From the NCBI RefSeq assembly GCF_036967215.1, contig NZ_CP146016.1, positions 1,268,501 through 1,332,500 on the forward strand: a DNA stretch of 64,000 nucleotides. The letters run 5' to 3'. This DNA is from Sulfolobus tengchongensis (GTDB taxonomy: Archaea; Thermoproteota; Thermoprotei_A; Sulfolobales; Sulfolobaceae). The notes beneath the pieces are model-generated. The model worked only from the letters and a program-made list of their open reading frames with translations. It was not told the origin of the DNA and searched no databases. Position 1 is the stretch's first letter. Every line of letters starts with the position of its first letter. Both the position numbers and the translations under genes were made by a program. Positions 8,356-16,802 of this stretch are shown here, piece by piece.

Positions 8356-9645
8356 GTGAATATTGAAAAAGAACTTAAAGATAAGGGTGTGGAGATTCTA
8401 AGATTCACGTGGGTAGGATTAGATGGTTATATAAGAGCTAAGGGTGTATATGTAGATCATATTAGTGATGCAATTGAAACTGGAGTAGCTTTAACTATGG
8501 GTATCATTAGCTTCACACCAATGAATTACGTTAGTCCGTATGGCAGTTTTGGCCCTCAAAGTGAAGATGTTTTCTTAATTCCAGATATTAGTACTCTTTC
8601 AATATTTCCTCCGTCAGCGGTTGTATTATGTAATTTATATAAACAAGGAAAGCCATGGGAATACGATACAAGAAGTACACTAATAAGAACTTTAGAAGAA
8701 GTTAAGGAGCAATATGGTTTTGATTTTAAATCTGCATTTGAAATTGAATTTTACTTGACAAAAGATAGGAAACCATTTGATGAGGCTCGATGTTTTGACC
8801 CTTCGGTCTACTATAATAATCCAATAATACGAGAAATTGCCAAGAAGATAAAATATATAGGAATAGATCCAGTAAGGATCATAAAAGAACAAGGGCCAGC
8901 ACAGTACGAATTTAATATAATGTATAAGGGGGCTTTAAGAAGCGCTGATGAGATTATATTATTTAAAGAGATATCTAGACAAATTGCAGCGAAATATGGA
9001 GTCGAAGTAAATTTTATGCCCAAACCATTTAATAAGTTACCGGGATCTGGATTACATTTAAATATAAGTATATGGAAAGAAAGTCAAAATCTCTTCTATA
9101 ATCAGAATGATGAGTATAAACTAAGTGAATTAGCATATAGTTTTATAGCTGGATTAATTGAGCATGCCAAGGCATTAACCGCGATAGCCGCGCCTACTAT
9201 AAATTCCTATAAAAGATTAATACGCGGGTCTTGGGCACCAACAAAAATAGCTTATGGATATAATAATAGATCAGCTATGATAAGGATACCGACACCATAT
9301 CCCGGAATATCTAAGCTAGATAGAAGAATAGAGTATAGAGTACCTGACCCAACAACTAATCCATACTTGCTCTTAGCTGCGGTAATACAAGCTGGATTAG
9401 ACGGTATAGAAAGAGGGCTTAAATCGCCAGAGCCCTTAAATGAGAATATATATCACAAAAAAGATATTGAAGATCTTCCACGAAATCTCAGAGATGCACT
9501 GAATGAATTAAAGAGAGATACTAGATTGATTGAAAAAGTAGGTAGGTCACTAATTGAAGAATTTATAAGAGTAAAGTTAGCAGAAGTTGAAGAATATGAG
9601 AGCTTAGTTACAGAGTGGGAATATGAAGTATATAGAAGTTTATAA
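8356..9645 (+). CDS. Glutamine synthetase family protein (probable gamma-glutamyl-amine ligase)
   Basis: 429 residues with the glutamine synthetase fold: a short beta-grasp N-terminus, then the catalytic domain with FEIEFYL (metal Glu), GPAQYEFN, GSGLHLNIS (metal His), NSYKRL, NNRSAMIR and IEYRVPDPTTNPY. The flap NSYKRLIRG diverges from the PGYEAP seen in true glutamine synthetases, and no adenylylation tyrosine loop is obvious. Neighbours are a copper amine oxidase and an amine/amino-acid permease, so a PuuA-like role, joining glutamate to an amine with ATP, is plausible; ammonia assimilation is the alternative. The start is GTG at 8356, with AT-rich promoter sequence just upstream. Confidence 0.8.
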   Translation: MNIEKELKDKGVEILRFTWVGLDGYIRAKGVYVDHISDAIETGVALTMGIISFTPMNYVSPYGSFGPQSEDVFLIPDISTLSIFPPSAVVLCNLYKQGKPWEYDTRSTLIRTLEEVKEQYGFDFKSAFEIEFYLTKDRKPFDEARCFDPSVYYNNPIIREIAKKIKYIGIDPVRIIKEQGPAQYEFNIMYKGALRSADEIILFKEISRQIAAKYGVEVNFMPKPFNKLPGSGLHLNISIWKESQNLFYNQNDEYKLSELAYSFIAGLIEHAKALTAIAAPTINSYKRLIRGSWAPTKIAYGYNNRSAMIRIPTPYPGISKLDRRIEYRVPDPTTNPYLLLAAVIQAGLDGIERGLKSPEPLNENIYHKKDIEDLPRNLRDALNELKRDTRLIEKVGRSLIEEFIRVKLAEVEEYESLVTEWEYEVYRSL

Positions 9646-10030
9646 TTTAATGCGATACTTAGTTTCTAACACTAGTAAATTTGATAAATTTTTGATCTTC
9701 TGTTATTATCTGTAGGATATTATCTAGATCAAAAATTCCGAATAGCATTTTACGGAACTTACCTCAAGTAGCACTTATTTAATAAGCTTCGGCTTTTCTA
9801 TCATATTATTAGTATATTATTAGTTAATCCATTAATTTCGTAATATAGTTTATATTTTATGACATAAATTTTTTAAATTAATTATTTTGCATTAGACTTG
9901 TCTATCTTAGATGCTCTAATAGAAGCACAAAAATGACTGACATGACTATCATAATTATAGTGTGAATAACCATGATAAAGATTTTAAAATTCTTATACTT
10001 TTTCCTTAAATTCATTTCATTACACCTAAC
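9646..10030. other. Convergent intergenic region
   Basis: 385 bp between the 3' ends of the synthetase-like and amine oxidase genes. It is AT-rich and holds a long inverted repeat (9687-9737) near the left. Otherwise I see nothing in it. Confidence 0.6.
9687..9737. repeat. 12-bp inverted repeat in convergent intergenic region
   Basis: AATTTTTGATCT at 9687-9698 and its exact complement AGATCAAAAATT at 9726-9737, separated by 27 bp. It lies about 40 bp past the synthetase-like stop. It may form a stem at the 3' end of one or both transcripts, acting in termination or RNA stability. Confidence 0.5.
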
Positions 10031-12007
10031 TCACTGATGATGATGTTCCATAGTTAATTGTCGTTTATTATTTTCAAGTTGTCTAGGCAAATCTATACTA
10101 GGATTCCTATTGAAGAAGCCATCAGGTTTAAGCCAAAATCCGGCCATCTCTACAGGCATTACAGGCCAATCTTCAACTCTTACTACGTGTGGCACACCTA
10201 ACGTATACCACACTACTAAATCTTTGTCTACAATCGATCTCTTCTTTAGCACATATTTTGGTAATCCTTCCCCTGCTTGTTCATAAGGATAATCGCCAGT
10301 AGCATATTTCTCACTCTCATCATATGGAGTGACCCAAAGATGATAGTTAATATAACCACCACGTTTTCTTACGTATGAATCGTCTGGTAATGGGCATGCT
10401 ACATTTTCAACTGGTATTAATCTATAACCAACAGGCAAACCTAAGTAATTTCTTTTATATATGTTGACTATCTTCCAATATCTACCAGTTTGAGGATTTA
10501 CATGCCTCCTTGCTTCAATTTCGTTTTCCAGTAATGTTTCTTCTGCAAAGAAAGCGTTACCAACCGGATTATTTTCACTTACTGGCTCTCCTTTCAAGTT
10601 TACCTCATAAATTCTATTTTCTAAGCCATCTATATTTAGGTTAAGTCTTATATTAAACCAATGTATATGAAGTGGAGCATAAACTTCCGGTGTAACCAAT
10701 GTACCATACTTTGGATTTTTCTCGATTACGCCATCATCGTTTATTATTCCCGTAAGCTTTACAAGAAATTCGATACTTCCATCTTGATAGAAATACCAGA
10801 AGAATCCATAATCATAATTAGCTAGTGTAGCCCAAAACGAAATAACAAGCCTTCTGTTTCTCCTAACTTCAGATTTACCACTCCTTAAATCCGTGTGTCT
10901 CCATAATATATTAAAATCCTCCTCATGGACGCAAATAGCCTTTTTAACCTTAACTGGCTTACCATCCGAACTAACCCTAACTACATCAAAATGATATATT
11001 ATCTCTCCAAAACAATCACAATCATATACATCGCCCATACCATGCTTTAGTGGTACAATAAAATTCCCTAATCCATAATCACCCGCATCAAGCACCATCT
11101 TTCTATTATGAAAAGGCGAGGGATCTCCGTATGGTACCATTAAATCTACAACAGAAGCTCTATAAAGTATTGTTCTTTCTTGATTATTCTCATCAGTGTA
11201 AGTTACATCATAGATAACTAATCCTTCTCTAGGAGTATAACCTATCCTCATTTTCCACCTATACCAACTTATCTCCCACCCATTTACTCTAAAACTAGCA
11301 CCCCTTGGTTGACGTATTTCAAGAGTTTTTAAATTACCTCCAAATGTTTTTCCCAACTTCTCCGGCGTATAGTTGGCATCAAGATGTGGTAATGAAGCGT
11401 CTCCATAATCATCAACCCTTATGACTTTCATCTTATCTAGATCTACCCAAGGCATGAGGCCATGTACCGGTCTACCATATCCATTATCTTCATAATCCTT
11501 TTTTATCCACATATAGCCGATTGCTACTCTTTTACCGCGAAACTCTTCTTCAATATATCCTGGTGCCCAGCAATCTACCATTAATAAATTTAAATCATCT
11601 GGAAGAATTCCCCTTTTTCTTAAGGCTTCTTGTACTTTCCTGTCATTTCTTACAGCCTTCTCACATTCTCCGAATTCATCGAGCGTTATTGGGGGGAATA
11701 CGTCATCAATCCTAGTTAAAGATATTATTTTATTAGTAGTTAAAGATATTATTCCTTCATATACCTTTTGTTCCTCCGGATCATAGAATTTTATCAGTGC
11801 TCTTCTGTCAATTTTAATATTTCTATCTTTTTTCCAAGCTAGATATTCTTGCTTTTTTGGCTCATCTAATGATACCGAGAAAAACTTTACTATCTTAGAC
11901 TTAGATCCTAAGTGACTTTTAATAAGTTCTACTACACGTTTAATTTCTTCTTCATCTAAGGGATCTAAAGGAGACTTAAGGGGAACCTTGAGTTCTTCTT
12001 CCACCAT
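10031..12007 (-). CDS. Primary (copper/topaquinone) amine oxidase
   Basis: The 658-aa protein oxidises primary amines with O2 to aldehyde, ammonia and H2O2. The topaquinone motif TLANYDY has its precursor Tyr at about 398; the catalytic base is Asp about 307 in VLDAGDYGLG; copper ligands are HIH at about 447-449 and a later His at about 607 (GVPHVVR). Length is typical of the family. No signal peptide is visible, so it is probably cytoplasmic. It is divergent from the APC permease and convergent with the synthetase-like gene, suggesting a shared amine pathway. TTTATTAAATA at about 12030-12040 (minus strand) places the transcript start at the ATG. Substrate cannot be told. The C-terminus ends in a His-rich MEHHHQ. 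Confidence 0.93.
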   Translation of the reverse strand: MVEEELKVPLKSPLDPLDEEEIKRVVELIKSHLGSKSKIVKFFSVSLDEPKKQEYLAWKKDRNIKIDRRALIKFYDPEEQKVYEGIISLTTNKIISLTRIDDVFPPITLDEFGECEKAVRNDRKVQEALRKRGILPDDLNLLMVDCWAPGYIEEEFRGKRVAIGYMWIKKDYEDNGYGRPVHGLMPWVDLDKMKVIRVDDYGDASLPHLDANYTPEKLGKTFGGNLKTLEIRQPRGASFRVNGWEISWYRWKMRIGYTPREGLVIYDVTYTDENNQERTILYRASVVDLMVPYGDPSPFHNRKMVLDAGDYGLGNFIVPLKHGMGDVYDCDCFGEIIYHFDVVRVSSDGKPVKVKKAICVHEEDFNILWRHTDLRSGKSEVRRNRRLVISFWATLANYDYGFFWYFYQDGSIEFLVKLTGIINDDGVIEKNPKYGTLVTPEVYAPLHIHWFNIRLNLNIDGLENRIYEVNLKGEPVSENNPVGNAFFAEETLLENEIEARRHVNPQTGRYWKIVNIYKRNYLGLPVGYRLIPVENVACPLPDDSYVRKRGGYINYHLWVTPYDESEKYATGDYPYEQAGEGLPKYVLKKRSIVDKDLVVWYTLGVPHVVRVEDWPVMPVEMAGFWLKPDGFFNRNPSIDLPRQLENNKRQLTMEHHHQ

Positions 12008-12065
12008 GTTCTCATTATATTTAGGGGTATTAACTATTTAATAAACATTTCTAATATAATAAAGT

Positions 12066-12098
12066 AATATCTAGTATTACTATGTAATACTAGATATT
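12066..12098. promoter_or_regulatory. Perfect palindrome, candidate operator between amine oxidase and permease
   Basis: Arms AATATCTAGTATTAC and GTAATACTAGATATT are exact complements (15 bp each) around a 3-bp spacer TAT. The site abuts the permease TATA box (about 12097-12108) and lies about 60 bp upstream of the amine oxidase start, so a dimeric regulator could control both. No regulator gene is adjacent. Confidence 0.65.
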
Positions 12099-12142
12099 TT
12101 TATATAGTTAAATAATTTATTAATCTAACTTAGGTTAGGAGG
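12097..12142 (+). promoter_or_regulatory. TATA box and strong RBS of the APC permease
   Basis: TTTTTATATAG at about 12097-12107 is followed by an AGGAGGT Shine-Dalgarno site about 9 bp before the ATG at 12152. Unlike most first genes in this window, this one seems to have a leader of about 20 nt. Confidence 0.6.
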
Positions 12143-12151
12143 TAAGTTAAA

Positions 12152-13552
12152 ATGGCAGAACCTTCAGAAAAAGATAATTCAACAAATAAAATAAATAACG
12201 ATTCTTCTGAACAAAGTTTAGCTAAGGGTGTTGCTAGATATAGGGAAGTACTTGCACAAGGTATAGCGTCTGGGGCTCCAGCAGCTGCGACTATTGGTAC
12301 ATTAACTGGGGCTGCGGCTTTTGCCTATGGAGCACTACCATTAGCAGTTTTAATTGCATTAATAGCTATATTGTTGGACGCTACTAGATTATCTATAGTC
12401 TCAAGATACGTTCAGAGTGCGGGTGGTATTTACGCTTTTATAGAGAGAGGGTTAGGCAAGAAAGTAGCATTTGTGGCTAGTATGTCTTACATAGTATATA
12501 TCTTCGCAGTAATTATTTTTGTTTATTTGATAATGGGTTTAATGGTTCCTACGGGATTTGAAGAGTTAGGAATAAACCTTCCATCTTGGATATGGATCCC
12601 ATTTGGCATAATAAATGCAGCAATAGCTACTTTAATTTCGTATTTGGGTATAAAGCCGTCTTTAAAATTTACCTTAATGATGAGTTTAGCCGAAATGAGT
12701 GGGATAATAGCTACTTCGATTCTTATTTTCTCTAAGGTACCTCCAGATCCGCAAACATTCACGCTCGCCTATGTTCCACCTCCAAAAATAGCAAACCTAG
12801 GATTAGCAGTATCATTTGGGATTCTTGCCTTTACTGGTTATGAGACAGTATCGGTATTAGGAGAAGAAGCTGTTGACCCTAAGAATACTATCTCAAAAGG
12901 AGTGTTTACCGCGGCATTATTGTTAGGGATAACATATATAATAGGCTCTGAGGCCTTTACAGTAGGATGGGGAGTCAACAATATGGGTACATATTTTAAT
13001 TATTTAGCACCAGGTTTAATTGAAGCAAAGACCTACGGTGGAATAATATTAGCAGCGATTTTAACTGCACTTCTCATAAATAGTAATATTGCTTGTGCAT
13101 GTGGTTTTACGAATGCAGTAACCAGAGTTATTTATGCTATGAGTAAGGATGGTCTTTTACCATCTAAACTAGGTTCTATACATCCAAAAAGAAGGACTCC
13201 CTATACAGCTGCATTCTTCTCACTTGCTTTTACAGTTCTGTATTTTATCATAATGTCTATACTATTCACACCAACTAACATATTTATAGCTACTGGTATA
13301 ACTACAACGTTTGGGTTTTTAATAGCTATTTTCACGGTAAATATAAGTATGCTAGTTATAGTGAAAAGAAATAATGCCTTAGGAATAGGAAATATACTTC
13401 TCGTGGCAATTATTGAGGCCATAATAGGCTACGTCTTTTACTCAACAATAATTACAAGTGCAGTTAATGTGCCAGTTCTAATAGGTGTTTTAACATTAGT
13501 TCTCTGGGTTATAGGTGGTTCAGTTTACCTTATGTTAAAAAGGCACTTTTAA
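12152..13552 (+). CDS. APC-family amino acid/amine permease
   Basis: A 466-aa integral membrane protein with about 12 transmembrane helices after a hydrophilic N-terminus of about 45 residues. It has the amino acid-polyamine-organocation pattern: VLAQGIASGAPAAATIG in helix 1, FGILAFTGYETVSVLGEEAVDPKN in helix 6, and RVIYAMSKDGLLP after helix 8. It imports an amino acid or amine by cation symport. Its position opposite the amine oxidase and near the synthetase-like enzyme suggests that it brings in the amine. A perfect palindrome covers its promoter. Confidence 0.88.
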   Translation: MAEPSEKDNSTNKINNDSSEQSLAKGVARYREVLAQGIASGAPAAATIGTLTGAAAFAYGALPLAVLIALIAILLDATRLSIVSRYVQSAGGIYAFIERGLGKKVAFVASMSYIVYIFAVIIFVYLIMGLMVPTGFEELGINLPSWIWIPFGIINAAIATLISYLGIKPSLKFTLMMSLAEMSGIIATSILIFSKVPPDPQTFTLAYVPPPKIANLGLAVSFGILAFTGYETVSVLGEEAVDPKNTISKGVFTAALLLGITYIIGSEAFTVGWGVNNMGTYFNYLAPGLIEAKTYGGIILAAILTALLINSNIACACGFTNAVTRVIYAMSKDGLLPSKLGSIHPKRRTPYTAAFFSLAFTVLYFIIMSILFTPTNIFIATGITTTFGFLIAIFTVNISMLVIVKRNNALGIGNILLVAIIEAIIGYVFYSTIITSAVNVPVLIGVLTLVLWVIGGSVYLMLKRHF

Positions 13553-13720
13553 TCTTTTTATACTTTATTACACTTTAATTTTCCCTTATAATATATAAAC
13601 TGTAATTTTCATTATCTTTAATAATTATAAACGTATTTACTACTCTGGTATCATTTATCGCTCCATTGCAAATTTAATTAAATTAATCTCGTAGAGTTAA
13701 TTAAAAATGATCTGTCATTT

Positions 13721-13746
13721 CATAATGTAGCCATAAAGGTATAAAT
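13721..13746 (+). repeat. Solo terminal repeat of an IS1-type element
   Basis: CATAATGTAGCCATAAAGG followed by TATAAAT matches the terminal repeat of the IS1-type element at 4573-4598 with few differences. No transposase follows, so this is a remnant end of a lost or decayed copy. Confidence 0.6.
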
Positions 13747-13859
13747 TCTGGGATTAACAATTTGTATATAACATAAGTAGATTTTCTTGAACTTGACGTT
13801 AATCCCTTTCCTACTTAAAAGTTTTTACTCCTACGAATTTACAACGTGAATTAGTTATG

Positions 13860-14200
13860 TCGTTAGAGGCGATAGCACGTAGTGCCTTGGATAATACGCA
13901 TTTTAAACAATGTGAACGAGGAAATTCTTAAAAAATTTGAAGAAGATATTAAAGAAGTTCAGAGCCAACATTACCAAGAAATTAATACTTGGAATCATCA
14001 TGGAATAGCAAGCAAGGCTGAAACAATGAGATTCGACTACGAGAGCACTCTCCAAAAACTAGACGATCTAGCAGACCTCAATCTAGTGGACATCGTGAAA
14101 TTGAGGGTTGGCAATCACCCATTACAAATAGGCATCGGCTATACCTTTGACGAGACGGTGTCCAATTCACAATCTATGCAAAATAATTTAAAAATGTAGT
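13860..14200 (+). pseudogene. Decayed transposase fragments
   Basis: Several short overlapping frames. The first bases (LEAIARSAL) repeat sequence found at 14701-14727. The middle encodes a helical stretch (EEILKKFEEDIKEV...). The end reads, in another frame, VQFTIYAK then a stop, matching the FQSTIYAK remnant near 4520 and the DNA after it (ATGCAAAATAATTTAAAAA). It is therefore a mosaic of at least two decayed transposases. Confidence 0.5.
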
Positions 14201-14344
14201 TTAATCAAGTTAATATTTGATGTAAGAACTTCTATAAATTCCAAGTAGAATAAGTGGGTAATACTTATGGGGAAGTGACTCAAGTAATACCATGGGACAC
14301 AAACTAAACCACATCAACTATCCCCAAAATGAGTTCAAAGGATT

Positions 14345-14608
14345 TTGCAAATAAAACCCCTAATAGAAGGTGAATTAAAGGATGTAATAGAGAAAACGTT
14401 CTCAAGTGTAAAAACACAAAGATATGACACAACACTATACTTCAAACTCCTCATCATCATGATAGTATACACAACATCCTACAGAGAACTAATAGGACTA
14501 GCAAACGTTACAATACAACACTTCCTAGGAGTAGAGAAAATACCATCAAAATCAGCAATACACTGGTTCACAAAACAAAACCTAGAAAAAGCAAACAAAC
14601 TTATATAA
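14345..14608 (+). pseudogene. N-terminal fragment of a DDE transposase (IS5/ISC1234-like)
   Basis: An 87-codon frame with FSSVKTQRYDTTLYFKLL, TSYRELIGL and PSKSAIHWF, typical of the N-terminal region of IS5-type Sulfolobus transposases. The catalytic part is missing; the frame ends at a TATATAAGG junction and different coding debris follows. Confidence 0.55.
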
Positions 14609-14617
14609 GGTTGTCAA

Positions 14618-15195
14618 GGTTAGGAAAGGGAAAGAGCCAAGTGTTGATGGGGATTCAACATTGTCTTCAGCATTAGACAAGTTATGAAAAATAGTTCGAT
14701 TGTTAGAGGCGATAGCACGTAGTGCCTTCACACTAGCAAAAGAAGAGGATACGAAGAGTTACTGGAAATTATTAGTAAGAGTGTGGAAGAAGTTTAACCT
14801 CAAGTTAGTGGTTGCTGACATGATCAAGTCTGTGGATAAGGTGCTTGAGCTCTCTGGAATAAAGACAGCTCTGCCTTAACCATGTGAAGAGAGATCTTAG
14901 TCGTAGTGAGAGGAGGGAGGTTGATCTATTACTCTCAAGCTTACTTGCAGAGTTTTCTGACAAGGTTAAGGAGCTTGTGAATCGAGGTCTCCTCTCGTTC
15001 TCATTCTTACCTCAAGAAATTCAGCATCTCCTATGCACTAATAATTTAGCTGAATCGTTTAACTCCCTAGTGGTAAGTATCATACGCCTCGTAGGTTGCT
15101 TCAGATTGTCTGGGCTATTGCCTATAACTATAACATTTTCAATAATTCTTTCCATGAATGGAATAATATCCATATATTTATTGTTATCTCTATGA
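14618..15195 (+). pseudogene. Decayed transposase (possibly IS256/Mutator-like)
   Basis: Coding remnants in successive frames read KEPSVDGDSTLSSALDKL (14632 onward), then LLEAIARSAFTLAKEED... KLVVADMIKSVDKVLELSG up to a stop at 14877, then after a frameshift HVKRDLSRSERREVDLLLS... LCTNNLAESFNSLV (14881-15075). The order suggests one transposase broken by stops and frameshifts. The NNLAESFN motif is reminiscent of IS256/Mutator-type enzymes, but the family is uncertain. Confidence 0.55.
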
Positions 15196-15461
15196 TTGAG
15201 GTGGTTTTATTCAATTAATTCTACATTGAATAAAAGAAAATGATGAGACTAGAATACAATTCGCAATGGAACCCTAAATCGTCCTGGACTATCATGGGCA
15301 TAACTTATGTTGATAAAAAATGTCTAATTGCAGTTTTGAGATTAGTAGGGCAATGAGTATATTATAAGAGCTAAAATATGAAAAGATTCTATTTATATAA
15401 TGTTTTTTATTAAACTATTTTTACATAATAAAATAAATAGGGCTAAGGAATAATATGATAT

Positions 15462-16310
15462 GTGTACCCACCAGATTTTACATATGTTAAGCCTAGCAGT
15501 GTAGAAGAGGTAACGAAATTTCTTGATTCACATGACGATGCTAGGCCACTAGCAGGAGGGCAAAGCCTAATACCCATGCTAAAACTTCGTGTGATATCCC
15601 CTAGTTATATAGTAGATCTTAATCCAATAAACTCGTTAAGCTATGTAAGAAGCGGATTTAATTCAATTAGAGTCGGGGCATTAACTAGATATTATGAAAT
15701 ATTGAAGAGTGATTTAGTCAGAGTAAACGCTCCACTACTCTATCAAGCAGTAAGAGTAGTTGGAGACATGCAAGTAAGGAATCTAGGGACAATCGGAGGT
15801 AGTGTAGCTAATGCCGATCCCTCAGCTGACGTACCGACTGTGCTTACTGCATTAAATGCAGAGATCGTTCTAACTTCATCATCCGGCAATAGATCGGTGA
15901 ATGCGTTAGACTTCTTCAAAGGCGCGTTTACTACTGATATAAGAAAAAGCGAGATAGTATCAGAGATCGTCTTACCTAACTTAGAGGGTTACCGGACTGT
16001 CTATAAAAAGGTCGTTAGAAGAGCTGGAGACTTTGCATTAGTCTCTTTGGCATTAGCAATAAAACTAAGACAAAATGAAATAGAAGATATAAAACTTGCT
16101 TATGGTGGTGTAGGAGAAAAGCCGTTCAGAGCATTAGAAGTTGAGAAAAACGTGATAGGTAAGAGGTTAAATGATGACTTAATTGAGGAAATAGTTAGTA
16201 AGGTTTCAAATCAAGTTAATCCTCCTTCAGATACTAGGGGTAGTTCTTGGTATAGGAAGGAGGTTATGAAGGTTATTACTAGGAAAGTTCTAAAGGAGGT
16301 GGTAAGTTAA
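15462..16310 (+). CDS. cutB: Molybdenum aldehyde oxidoreductase, FAD subunit (CutB-like)
   Basis: The 282-aa medium subunit of a xanthine-oxidase-family enzyme. FAD-binding motifs are AGGQSLIPMLKLR (residues about 31-43) and GTIGGSVANADPSAD (about 109-123), followed by the CO-dehydrogenase flavoprotein C-terminal domain. It passes electrons from the Fe-S subunit to an acceptor. It is first in the order FAD, Fe-S, Mo subunit; the next gene starts at the base after this stop. Start GTG at 15462 fits the family N-terminus (YPPDFTYVKPSS). A related Sulfolobus enzyme is described as glyceraldehyde oxidoreductase. Confidence 0.92.
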   Translation: MYPPDFTYVKPSSVEEVTKFLDSHDDARPLAGGQSLIPMLKLRVISPSYIVDLNPINSLSYVRSGFNSIRVGALTRYYEILKSDLVRVNAPLLYQAVRVVGDMQVRNLGTIGGSVANADPSADVPTVLTALNAEIVLTSSSGNRSVNALDFFKGAFTTDIRKSEIVSEIVLPNLEGYRTVYKKVVRRAGDFALVSLALAIKLRQNEIEDIKLAYGGVGEKPFRALEVEKNVIGKRLNDDLIEEIVSKVSNQVNPPSDTRGSSWYRKEVMKVITRKVLKEVVS

Positions 16311-16802
16311 ATGTTAGTTGTTAATCAGGGTGAAAAAGTAAAGATAAAAGTTAAAGTAAATGGCGTATTGTATGAAAGATATGTAAGTCCTAGAATGTTA
16401 TTGGTAGATTTTCTGAGAGAAGAGTTAGGTTTAACGGGAACTAAGGTTGGTTGTGATACCACGACATGTGGAGCCTGTACAATTCTCCTAAACGGTAAGT
16501 CAGTTAAGTCATGTACAATATTTGCAGTACAGGCTGATGGAGCAGAGATAACAACGATAGAAGGTCTTTCAGTCGATTCTAAGCTTCATCCTATTCAAGA
16601 AGCATTTAAGGATAATTTTGCGCTTCAATGTGGTTTTTGCACTTCAGGGATGATTATGCAGACGTATTTCTTATTAAAAGAAAATCCTAACCCAACTGAA
16701 GAGGAAGTTAGGGATGGTCTTCATGGTAATATCTGCAGATGTACTGGATACCAAAATATTGTGAAAGCGGTATTAGATGCTTCTAAGAGGTTGAGAACAT
16801 GA
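16311..16802 (+). CDS. cutC: Molybdenum aldehyde oxidoreductase, [2Fe-2S] subunit (CutC-like)
   Basis: 163 residues with two [2Fe-2S] domains. The N-terminal plant-ferredoxin cluster is at [10 protein letters not shown] and the Cys in VKSCTIF; the C-terminal cluster is at QCGFCTSG and CRCTGY. It carries electrons from the molybdopterin site to FAD. There is no gap to the upstream gene, and the stop overlaps the next ATG, so translation is probably coupled. Confidence 0.94.
   Translation: MLVVNQGEKVKIKVKVNGVLYERYVSPRMLLVDFLREELGLTGTKVGCDTTTCGACTILLNGKSVKSCTIFAVQADGAEITTIEGLSVDSKLHPIQEAFKDNFALQCGFCTSGMIMQTYFLLKENPNPTEEEVRDGLHGNICRCTGYQNIVKAVLDASKRLRT

Noticed and set aside
8277-15268. Short shared motif CAATTTACAATGGAACC at 8277 and CAATTCGCAATGGAACC at 15252
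   Set aside because: Both follow mobile-element debris and may be a relic of one element end, but the match is too short to call a repeat family.
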